NCBI GenBank assembly: GCA_038093975.1
Contig: JBBPTG010000050.1
Span: 1-64,000, forward strand
Length of the DNA: 64,000 nt
DNA from: Chalciporus piperatus
Lineage: Eukaryota; Basidiomycota; Agaricomycetes; Boletales; Boletaceae
Direction of reading: 5' to 3'
Numbering within the stretch: position 1 is the first letter of the stretch; each line of letters begins with the position of its first letter. The position numbers and the translations under genes were made by a program. The notes beneath the pieces were generated by a model. The model saw only the letters and a list, made by a program, of their open reading frames with translations. It was not told the DNA's origin and ran no database searches. Shown in pieces: positions 17,805 to 27,593 of the stretch.

Positions 17805-18985
17805 TTTCCCTTCATTTCGATATCTTTCATATCGTAGAAGTAAGCCTTCATTTCGTCGAATGAACGGCCTTCAAGAGCACTAGATTCGGTAGACAGTTCT
17901 CTCACCTGTCTCTTCTGAAGTTTGCAGGCACGTTTGTGTTCGCCTCGTGACCAACCGCAGCCCTTGCATTTGGTACTAGGTACCGGACATTGCTGTTTTG
18001 GATGTCCCAGTTTCCCACAGTTCCAACAATTTCCTTGTTTCTTCTCTTTGAAATTGCTTGTGGCCGCCTTCACGGCAGATGGTGCTTCTTCCTCTTCTAT
18101 CTCACCTTCTTCAATCTCGGCAGAACCTATATCCATTGGGGCGCCACGACCCGGTTGTGTGCCCGTGTTGGTATATTTATATCGCGGGGTATCACCTGCG
18201 GTTCCTGTCTTGATCATGGAGATAAGCTGTTTCCTTCCTGCAAGGAGGCATAGTTCTTCGACATATGTGTCATATTTGTCGAGTCGACCTTTTTCCATTA
18301 AGATCCGATGTGTGATTTCTGGATCTGCGTTTAGCTCTAGAAGTTCGATGTGTCGCGCATCGTCCCAATCGTCCATAAGGCGATGAGTCTGGAACGTGGT
18401 AAGGAATTTCTCCATAGACATCTTGCCTTGTTTCAGATTCTTGATCTGATTGCGGTGATATTCCACTTCGTTACCCGAGCGGAATTGATCGGTGATACGT
18501 TTATGGAACTCGGCGGAAGTATATGTGGTTCCATTTTCCAAGATGTCATGTGTCATGGCTCGTGAGAAAGTAGCGGCGTCTCCTCCTGTCATTCGACTAA
18601 GGATAGCTCTGATCGCCGTCATTCCGGTTAACACGGTGTTGTTTTCATCTAGCCATGCGCGGACCCTTGTCCACCATTCTTCGAACTTCTTCCCTCTAGA
18701 TCCGTCATAGTCTCCTGGATCTTTGACGATTTTGGATAGCTTAGGTCCACTAGGTCCGACCGTAGGAGCTGGTAGTGCGCCAGGCACTTGAATGGCTTGT
18801 ACTTGCGCTTCAAGCTGCAAGATATTATTGTTTAGATTTTGATTTACCCTTTGAGCGTTGGTAAGCTGATCCGTCATGATTTCTAACGCGAGTCTCAACT
18901 GCGTTCCAAGATCCCGTATGGACGCGTCACGATGTCCGAGAATGCCTGTTAAGGCAGCTGCTAAGTCTGGGGCGAGAACCGACAT
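17789..18985 (-). CDS. Gag of element 2
   Basis: 398 codons from a clear ATG. Residues ~35-70 are Asn/Gln-rich with a heptad look (LTNAQRVNQNLNNNILQLEAQ). The capsid-like centre holds FEEWWTRVRAWLDEN and KQGKMSMEKFLTTFQTHRL. The C-terminus has a CCHC knuckle (CWNCGKLGHPKQQCP) followed by a second Cys/His cluster (CKGCGWSRGEHKRAC). The stop TGA is at 17789-17791, five codons after the slippery heptamer. Confidence 0.9.
   Translation of the reverse strand: MSVLAPDLAAALTGILGHRDASIRDLGTQLRLALEIMTDQLTNAQRVNQNLNNNILQLEAQVQAIQVPGALPAPTVGPSGPKLSKIVKDPGDYDGSRGKKFEEWWTRVRAWLDENNTVLTGMTAIRAILSRMTGGDAATFSRAMTHDILENGTTYTSAEFHKRITDQFRSGNEVEYHRNQIKNLKQGKMSMEKFLTTFQTHRLMDDWDDARHIELLELNADPEITHRILMEKGRLDKYDTYVEELCLLAGRKQLISMIKTGTAGDTPRYKYTNTGTQPGRGAPMDIGSAEIEEGEIEEEEAPSAVKAATSNFKEKKQGNCWNCGKLGHPKQQCPVPSTKCKGCGWSRGEHKRACKLQKRQVRELSTESSALEGRSFDEMKAYFYDMKDIEMKGKGKAA
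17804..17810 (-). promoter_or_regulatory. -1 ribosomal frameshift site GGGAAAA at the gag-pol junction of element 2
   Basis: In gag phase the RNA reads AAG GGA AAA GGC, so G GGA AAA fits X XXY YYZ. The -1 frame is open from here through pol, and gag stops five codons later. Element 1 uses the same arrangement with GGGTTTT, which supports both calls. Confidence 0.75.
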
Positions 18986-19028
18986 TCTTGATGCACTAGA
19001 ATGGAAGGGGTAAAACTAGATTTTTATT

Positions 19029-19502
19029 TCAGATCTCCTGAGATCCTTCAAGGGTTTCTCCTGATAACGAAGCAGGGGCGTCTCTTTGATAAGGTGGCGG
19101 TGGAATGCTTCTTCTGATGGAATGAGGCGCGGGATAGTACAGTTGCACTCCTGGTGCGTTTGTCTCTCTTAGTCCTCCTTCGTCTTCACTATCTGACTCT
19201 ACTAATCCTGGTACCGATTCTTCGTCTTCTTCTAACTCTGCTTGTGATACAACAGGGGAAGGGGGAGGAGTAGGTAGTGCTACTGGACGATTCCTGTGAG
19301 ATACGAGGATGTATGCGAAATCAAAGGTAACGCGAAGGTCGTCTGAGAGAATTACGTGGCCGAAGATGAGGTATGAAAGTAATAGGAAGGCCTGTAAGCT
19401 GTACTGGGCGAATTTTCCTAAGAGGGACGAGAGGCTTAGGGCGGCGAGTGCGGCGAGTAGGACGCGGGGTTGATACTCTTCCTTAATACGATACCGGCGT
19501 CC
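19029..19502 (-). CDS. ORF-B of element 2: ATG-less frame with hydrophobic hairpin and acidic tail
   Basis: An open frame of ~157 codons begins after an in-frame TGA at 19503-19505, in the -1 frame relative to ORF-A, overlapping its last ~22 codons. It has no ATG near its start. Early residues form two hydrophobic runs (VLLAALAALSLSSLLG and SLQAFLLLSYLIFGHVIL). A Pro-rich stretch and an acidic segment (AELEEDEESVPGLVESDSED) follow, with the stop 43 bases before the gag ATG. I see no canonical slippery heptamer in the overlap, so expression could need splicing, a non-ATG start or a different shift. Composition and length argue against chance, but it is unproven. Confidence 0.5.
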   Translation of the reverse strand, partial: GRRYRIKEEYQPRVLLAALAALSLSSLLGKFAQYSLQAFLLLSYLIFGHVILSDDLRVTFDFAYILVSHRNRPVALPTPPPSPVVSQAELEEDEESVPGLVESDSEDEGGLRETNAPGVQLYYPAPHSIRRSIPPPPYQRDAPASLSGETLEGSQEI

Positions 19503-20245
19503 TCAGGGATACCTCTAAGTAACCTGTCGCTTCGTCGGCGTTGACGTACCCGATCGTCAATGTTCTCTCGAATCGACTTCTCACCTGCCGGGGATATAAG
19601 CGTGTGATAGAGAGCGCGGCGGAAACTTTCCGTACGACCAGAGACTCCAATGGGGAATTGGTGTTGAAGAGCAGAAAGATCCTCGTCGATGGTAGTCCAA
19701 TCGACGGGCTCAGCGAGCGGGGTTGGGGCTCTGGGGATGGAGGAGGCACGGTAGAATAATTCTTCAACGCCGAAGGCGTCGGCTAGTATCTGCTGGGGGT
19801 TGGGCGGCGGCGATGCCCGAATAGCCTCGATAGGCGGGAGTGATGGGTAGCGACGACGGTCGATCTGAAGATCGGCGGGGTTAACAGTCGATACGTGACG
19901 TGGGTAAGGGGGTATTACCGGTTCTTCCAACCAATCAACGTAGAGGTCAGAGTAATCAGGCCTTGGCGCGATTGGCACTGAGTACTCCTCGATGATCCTC
20001 CTTCGTTCTTCTTCGACTAGTGCTCGGGTCTGAGCGACTTCTTCCTGAATACGGGCGTTCTCTCGCTCGAGATCCGCGATGATGTTGGTAAAGGCTGGGT
20101 ATGCCTCTACAGCGTTTCCGAGCTTCGCGATGACGTTAGCGAAGTCGGGGTTGTTCTCGACGGCGGGGAGATCAAGTATCCCGTTCCACTGGATGGAAGG
20201 GACAGGGGACGCGGCGCGCTGAGATGCGGCGGGGTTGCTCGACAC
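19436..20245 (-). CDS. ORF-A of element 2: leader protein with coiled coil, upstream of gag
   Basis: 269 codons from an ATG about 140 bases after the 5' LTR. Residues ~55-95 are a predicted coiled coil (IADLERENARIQEEVAQ, ALVEEERRRIIEEY). The rest is Pro-rich with many acidic and Arg residues and ends in a basic segment (VRQRRRSDRLLRG). No known domain is visible and Ty3 elements normally begin with gag. As the first ORF of the RNA it would be translated ahead of gag unless bypassed, so gag would need leaky scanning, reinitiation or splicing. Confidence 0.65.
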   Translation of the reverse strand: MSSNPAASQRAASPVPSIQWNGILDLPAVENNPDFANVIAKLGNAVEAYPAFTNIIADLERENARIQEEVAQTRALVEEERRRIIEEYSVPIAPRPDYSDLYVDWLEEPVIPPYPRHVSTVNPADLQIDRRRYPSLPPIEAIRASPPPNPQQILADAFGVEELFYRASSIPRAPTPLAEPVDWTTIDEDLSALQHQFPIGVSGRTESFRRALYHTLISPAGEKSIRENIDDRVRQRRRSDRLLRGIPEDAGIVLRKSINPASYSPHSPP

Positions 20246-20374
20246 TTATTCAAAAACAAGGTCAGCGATGACAAGGCGCGTACAAGCAGCGCGGTACCCA
20301 CTAGTGATCAACGGTTGAAGTGGCGTACAAGACACGTGTGGTAGCGACGAGACGCTAAGACAAAAGAAAATATT

Positions 20375-20385
20375 AGTCTTGTTCT
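20375..20385 (-). other. Self-primer binding site of element 2
   Basis: On the - strand AGAACAAGACT begins two bases after the 5' LTR and is an exact 11-base complement of the predicted RNA 5' end at 20489-20479. The two-base offset matches element 1. This is the Tf1-type layout. Confidence 0.75.
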
Positions 20386-20387
20386 AA

Positions 20388-20863
20388 TGAAACGACTCAA
20401 CTCAACTAAGAGCTAAGACTCACACTAGACAATAGCGAGCCGATGAACTTGGCTGAGGTTCGATGAGGAAACTCCAGGAGAACAAGACTGGGGAGTCCAG
20501 TGCTTGTCGACCCGGGTTTATATACTATTGTCAATGTTTGTACATGTTGTGGCTAAACCTTATCGTAGGTGACTGGGTATGACTCATACTGACTACTAGC
20601 CAATAGCGTAACTAGCTCTACTGCGGAATGAGTAAACGTGAGTCATATGATGAGTAATGCTCACTGATGCTGACGAGTGAGCGGTGAGTCATCAGTTAGT
20701 AAGCGAAGGTCTAGACCTAGCTTATGTAAGTAAGTCACGTGACACGATAAGATAAGATAACAAAAGAGAAAGTGAAACGACTAAGTCCAAGAAACGAAGA
20801 GAAACCTAGTAAGCGTAATGGAATGTAGGGATGATTAGGATAAGGAATGGAGCGTTCGTAACA
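20388..20863 (-). repeat. 5' LTR of element 2
   Basis: 476 bp, read as identical to the copy at 12936-13411. It contains the promoter and the predicted RNA 5' end used for self-priming. Confidence 0.95.
20479..20524 (-). promoter_or_regulatory. TATA box and predicted transcript 5' end of element 2
   Basis: On the - strand TATATAAA (20524-20517) is followed about 35 bases on by AGTCTTGTTCT (20489-20479), the complement of the primer site. The RNA should start at or near 20489. Confidence 0.65.
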
Positions 20864-20868
20864 CCTAG

Positions 20869-21263
20869 GCCTCTCATTTCTTACTTTGCTTTAGTCAGCG
20901 AACATTCCTTAATGTTCTTTCACCTTCCACGCTTCGTCATCGCTGACTCGTATACTTACCAAGCATGACTCATTCATATTCGTCATGACTTGTTCTTACG
21001 CATTCTGACTTGTTCTATGCCTGCCCTTAACTCGTTTCTTCACTTATATAAACCCTCGAGTTTCCTCCTGTAACCCTAACTTAGACCTACGCAATCTAGC
21101 TTGGTCATTCCTCGCTTCCTTGAACCCTCTGAGAGTCACCGTCCCACTCTTGAACGGACGCTAGGCTTTAACGTGGACATCCCATCGTTAGGCTACTTTG
21201 AAACCCTTGTCTTTGACTAGGCTTTTGTGTCTACGCTTTGACCTACCCGGTACAAGCGTAACA
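20869..21263 (+). repeat. 3' LTR of element 1, second piece
   Basis: This continues the interrupted LTR from GCCTCTCATTTCTTAC to the terminal CGTAACA. It carries most of the ~10 substitutions relative to the 5' LTR and keeps the TATATAAA box and the TAACTTAGACCT sequence. Confidence 0.95.
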
Positions 21264-22877
21264 CAAACCGGACGTAAACACGGCGCCCGTCGAACAAACC
21301 TGGGTACGAGTTGAACTAAACGAAAAGCTGAAGAGACGGAAACTCACCTGGAACCAAATCGGAAGTGTTCATGGCCACGGACGACGCAAAAAAACAGCGG
21401 GAAACGACGAGGGAAGTTATTCGCACATAGGACGAAAGCTTCGCTGGCACTTCACTTCGAGAAAGGAGCTCTCTGCCAAGTTAAACCTTACATAACATGT
21501 GGCTGATTGTGGCTGACGCCAAGACGCAAATCGGCCTGCCAAAAATCGAAATTAGTGCACAACACAACCCACTACTTACGTAGCGGGAATATGTTTAAAT
21601 CACACTTTCCTGCTTCAATTCTCACTTGATGGACTCAAGAAAGTATGGAGAAATATCCCCCAATGTATACTAGACGTCTAGATAGTCGCCCTTAACATAT
21701 ATTCCATAGGGCACTTTCTATACCCCTGTCATACAAAAGGTGAAAAAAGCGTACTGGAAGAGTTCAGAGACCTCTGGAGAGGGTGTGTAATGATAGAACT
21801 CAGGGCTATAGTGGTCTGATGGACCTCCATACCTCACTGAGTCGACCCAGGATCAGTACAGCTTCCAAGAGCCAGAAGAGGGTCAGGAGGAGAATATGTC
21901 ATAACTTCACCAGCTTCTATCCCAGCCACTTGGGCTTGTTATATGTTCTAACTATATATGAAGGGTGTTTGGGTATGTACTCTATAGACCCATACCCTCA
22001 ATATGTCAAAAATGCGGTTATGTTTTTGTTTTCTCCCCCTATACTGGTATATTCCCTTACAGGGGCTTTCAAAACATCAAATAAGCGGTGGGAATAATCT
22101 AATATAGTACATATAGCATGTCTCTACCTTCTGATCATGTATACAGGCAGGGAAAGCAGCTGAACTGAAGGGGGAAGCCTGTAAAACATATAATCTAGGA
22201 GGTTTCCAATATGGGCACTGATGTCATGCTTCTTTTCTGTGCCTGGGACCCTGGAATGCTTATGTAACTAAAAAAGCGGACATGTTGCATTAAATTTTCC
22301 CTGGGATGCTTATGTAATCAAAAATGCGGACTTACATTGTATTGCAATAGGAAGGCAAAATGGCTAGGGAGTGAAGTACAGTGAATTTTGCAACACAGAG
22401 GACAATGACTACAGGGATTGATGCAACAGGACTCCAGGATGTGGTGAGACGACGGAAAGACGACGGAAAGACGACAAGCGAAGGAGGGTGAATCGATAAC
22501 CGATCGATAGCGGGATGTGATCTCAGTCACAACGTTACTATCCCACGGGCCGTCACGCCAGCATTAATGGAAAACAAACCTGGCTCCAGGAATTAACTGA
22601 CACATGCCAGGAACAAACTGTTTGTAAGCGTCGATTAGTTCCGTCGGTGTTGTTGATTCCAATGATCATCCCCACAACCTCACAAAGCTCACAGGGACAG
22701 TGGTCATCAGTAGGGTCATCACCGCAGGATTCGCGGTAGTGAGACTCCATCAAGCCATGTGTTCGCGTGGTACGAAAACCATGCATGTTCAGTCATGTGA
22801 GTTGTGTGGAAAGTTCATTCATGTTGGCTGGAATCCACGCGTCTCCTTGGGTTGGAGGTGAATAAATGTAAGCGGCC
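21264..22877. other. Intergenic, no supported gene
   Basis: 1.6 kb, mostly AT-rich with stops in all frames. A ~29-base motif occurs twice (GGAATGCTTATGTAACTAAA... near 22253 and GGGATGCTTATGTAATCAAA... near 22303), each followed by GCGGAC. Related AAAAAAGCG words occur near 21742, echoing the 71-bp array at 3.7-4.3 kb. The first ~200 bases do not continue the sequence interrupted at 6060. Confidence 0.7.
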
Positions 22878-24383
22878 TCATGGCTTCACGACCACCTTGA
22901 GTGCTCCCCTACTGTTCATCTTATCAAGGGCCTGTTGATACTCGCTGATTTTGTATGTGTCAGTGACCTGTTTTCCATCAGCCACGATCCCCTGCGCGCT
23001 ACGAAGCGTTGCTCACCATGCCCTTTACGTTGATTTTTCCACTGTCAAGGTAGGCCACTGCGCGAGGGAAACAATGTGTTTGTGCAAACGAACCAATAAT
23101 CTTCGACAATGATGAGAAATGCTCGCACAAGGCAAGTCATTGTGACTGGCTCACCTTGATTTCGTCCCCAAAGATCTTTGAGGGAGGCCAGTGCACGCGG
23201 TGGTCGTTGGCATAAACACCGTAGATCATGAGCGTTCCACCTCTTCTGACGTAGTTGATGGAGTCGTTTGCAACCTGTTCGTTGCCAGTCGCTTCCACCT
23301 AGAGGACGTTGATTCTAGATCCACATCCAGGAAAAGGGAAGCCTTACCACAACATCGAACCCGTATGGGTTGTCCTTTTTTAGTTGCTCCCACTGAGCTG
23401 CAGCATCATTCCGATCCAACTCGATGTACTCGTCAGCTGCATTGAGTTGCTTTGCAAGCTGTGTTTTGATGCCCTTGTTCGCAGCGATGACTACTCTGGA
23501 TGCGCCGTTCAATTTGAGCAGTTGTGCGAGGATCAAACCAGTTGGACCCGCTCCGATGACGAGCGCCTCAACACCGACTGGGGGGTTGAGTTTGTCCAAA
23601 CCGTGGATGGCGCAAGCTGCGGGTTCCACCAACGTCGCTTCCTCGTCGGTGAGGTTGTGTATCTTGTACACTTTCTTAGCCTCACTAAAGTCAATCGTTC
23701 AGTATCAGCACATGTAAACATCAAACGACGTACAAAACGACATATTCAGCGAATCCACCAGCCATGGTGACACCTCGACCGTTGAAGTTCTCGCAAAGAA
23801 GGGATTCTCCACGTCGACAGTAGAAACATGCTTCACACTGGGTGTCGGATTGAAAGTTTGGGATCACGCGGTAAACAACAGAAAGTGACGTACTGTGACT
23901 CCGGGATCTGCGACGCAGCGGTCTCCCTCGTTAAAGCCTTGAACGTCCTTGCCGACAGCCGCGATCGTGCCAACCACTTCGTGACCGGGGATTAGCTACC
24001 GGCAGAGATCAGTAAAACAGGAGTTGATGCGAGGTATAGTAGACGCACCGGGAACTTTGCGATAAACTCTCCTTCGTGGACATGGCTATCAGTTCCACAG
24101 ATACCTGTCAGACCTTTGTCGATATATTCCTTTTGTGCGGATCAAAGAAGCATACCACAGCATGTAACTGATGTATTCCCGTTAGGACAAGATCCGATTA
24201 TAATCCTAACGCACAACCAGCTCACCTTTTAGCAAAACCTCGTTGTCTGCAATCGTGGGGACAGGTACCGAACGAACGTCGAACTGGCGTGGCTATCGCG
24301 ATGACCAGCTCAGCATGATTATCCAACGCCACACGCCCCCGTGCACTACTCACCTCCAGATAGTAAACTGCTTCCATAGGCAT
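22878..24383 (-). CDS. Zinc-dependent medium-chain alcohol/polyol dehydrogenase (spliced)
   Basis: Predicted NAD(P)-linked oxidation of a polyol or secondary alcohol in the cytosol. ATG is at 24383-24381 and the stop TGA ends at 22878, with about seven or eight exons. Family marks: the catalytic-zinc segment CCGICGTD then [10 protein letters not shown], the structural-zinc lobe [15 protein letters not shown], and the Rossmann motif [13 protein letters not shown]. The protein ends [10 protein letters not shown] 12-base micro-exon (24156-24167) is needed to complete CCGICGTD. The junction near 24277, between the first exon and the SVPVPT segment, does not splice cleanly into frame with the best GT donor; a weaker donor or a small indel would explain it. 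Closest families are sorbitol/butanediol dehydrogenases; the substrate is not certain. Confidence 0.82.
24156..24167 (-). other. 12-nt micro-exon of the dehydrogenase
   Basis: On the - strand TTACATGCTGTG lies between an acceptor (CATCAG) and a donor (GTATGC). Splicing it in joins ...LLK to VTCC-GICGTD in frame. Without it the catalytic cysteine region is missing. Confidence 0.7.
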
Positions 24384-24845
24384 TTGTGGGTGATGTGATG
24401 TCAAAGCTCGATCACTACTATTACTCGTTGGGGAGGTACTGGCGGAAGACTTGTGAGATGGGACGACACACGATGCCTGGGATACTTGTCCGGTGCCATT
24501 TTTATTATTATTTCGGGCTTGCTTTGGAGCTTGGAAAGCAAATCGGTGGAAGCTGTAACAACGTCCGGATAACCGGGACGCCGGGAAGTGTATCGTGGGG
24601 TTTGGCAGAGCCACGGCCCCCGCGGCCCATCCATGATCCCACTTACCCCTTTACTTATTACACTGTCCTCAGGTTGTCACCAACCTTGGAGATCGGGCCT
24701 TCAAGCTTCAAGCTTCAGGTGTGAATCTGTGCATCTGATGACAAACAGGCGCGCAATGATTCGGAGCCGGTGTGGAGTCATGTCGATATCGGTGGTGCAA
24801 ATATCATAGCAAGGTGCATTGTACAACCTACCGTTCGCATTCACC
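24384..24845. promoter_or_regulatory. Shared divergent promoter region of the dehydrogenase and aldo-keto reductase
   Basis: 462 bases separate the two start codons, which face apart. No TATA box stands out. A CTTCAAGCTTCAAGCTTC direct repeat lies near 24698-24717. Co-regulation of the two oxidoreductases is an inference from layout only. Confidence 0.45.
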
Positions 24846-26327
<1,482 letters not shown>

Positions 26328-27593
26328 GCCTCTGATGTGTCGTTCACGAAGTGGGATAGATCATACTATGAGCTGGTTTGATGACGTCCGTATGTCAAGA
26401 GAATGGGCGTTGACCCAACATGTGTAGGTTTGGATCTGGAAGATCTTGCAAGCTAAGCTCGATTGATCGCATGAAGCTAACAGTAAGGTAACTCAGACAA
26501 GTGAGAACATGTCAAGTCTACGAAGATGGTTAGTGCACACTGTCGTTATCGAGGCTGTCAGTCGATAAGAATATGCAAATGCTTGAGAGGACTCTCAGAT
26601 CTTATCCCGACGGCTTGCCGGTGGCATGACACTGACAAATGTCCTGAGAGTTCGATCGGTGTGATTTGGCCACAGCTCTATGATGCCTGGGGTTAGTACA
26701 GTAGCGTGGTTCGCCTTCCCCTGAGGGGATCGAGAGTCAGAGGAAGACCTTGATCGTTTCGCGAGCAGGTCGCGCAAGGACGTACTACACCAGGCCTGGT
26801 TCTTGATCCCAGGCACGGTTATCTATGGATCACCTATCTGCCAACTCTCAAGCCCAGCACGTGGGCATTTTGTGAACGGAGTGCGAAGATATCTCTATAT
26901 TTACACCACTGTGTGCATCATATGTGATGCGACGATGCATTTAATTTTGATGTCGGGATGGGCAGCCGGTGGGGAGTGGAGTCCAAGTAAATAGCCCCAA
27001 GCTCGAGCGTCTGAACGTTTTGACCGTTGAACGTTGAATGCTCCAAGTATAATCGCCGAGCAGCCGGATATAAAGGTGTTTCAGAAAACCGCCTCACGCA
27101 CTGGCGACCTGCGGATCGCGGCGCAGAGAGCATTACTTGTGGAGTACTAGTAAGCGTTGGACGCCACCGCTTCTCTCGTGAGGGGAAGCGGCTGTGAGAC
27201 ATAGATATGATATGTCGCAGTCAAATAGCATCTAACCAAACCTACCGATTCTGTTGTAGGTCCAGCTCAAGAGAGTCGGTGTGGTGCGCCGAGATGATGT
27301 CAAGCACCGGAAATGGAATGCGGTGTCCAGGGTCCTGAAAAGCAATGGTTAGCCGAGTCGCGCATTAAAAAGTGGAACGAGAGAATCCTCCATTAAAACT
27401 TGACAAGCTCGTCTTGGACTCTTCCTTTATCTCTGACTCGAGTCTACTTGGAGTCTACTTGGAGTCGACTACCAGCGGACGAACTCGTCATCTACGCTCA
27501 CACACTCGGTGTGAGTATCTATCCTATTCACCCACAGGCAGACACTCCAGGCGCAAGTGCTCAGCTGGTTTTCCTTCCCGACGTGCTCTCACC
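26328..27593. other. Intergenic, no supported gene
   Basis: About 1.27 kb between the aldo-keto reductase stop and the HMG-CoA reductase ATG. Open frames here are short and without recognisable composition. The region must hold the HMG-CoA reductase promoter; I see no clear TATA box. A doubled GAGTCTACTTG lies near 27440-27460. Confidence 0.6.

Larger units (their letters stand above)
12936..20863 (-). mobile_element. Ty3 chromovirus element 2, intact, with extra ORFs, nested in element 1
   Basis: The 7,928-bp element has 476-bp LTRs that I read as identical. In transcription order (- strand): 5' LTR (20863-20388), self-primer site, ORF-A (coiled-coil), overlapping ORF-B (hydrophobic), gag, -1 shift site, pol ending in a chromodomain, a small membrane-type ORF, a polypurine tract, and the 3' LTR (13411-12936). 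All frames are uninterrupted and the 5-bp target duplication is perfect. It is therefore young and may still move. Confidence 0.95.
6061..21263 (+). mobile_element. Ty3 chromovirus element 1, split by nested element 2
   Basis: The order is 5' LTR (6061-6529), self-priming site, gag, -1 shift site, pol, an extra zinc-knuckle ORF, a polypurine tract, and a 3' LTR in two pieces (12862-12935 and 20869-21263). Without the nested element and one target-duplication copy the element is about 7.3 kb. The LTRs share the TGTTACG...CGTAACA ends and equal lengths (469 bp), and differ at about 10 positions by my count (~2%), so it is older than element 2. The flanking 5-mers (CTGAC and CAAAC) do not form a target-site duplication. 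Pol is broken by an 80-bp tandem duplication, so it is non-autonomous as sequenced. Confidence 0.92.

Noticed and set aside
24222..24614. 130-codon open frame on -
   Set aside because: It reads through the first intron of the dehydrogenase and its promoter; only the part from [10 protein letters not shown] is likely coding.
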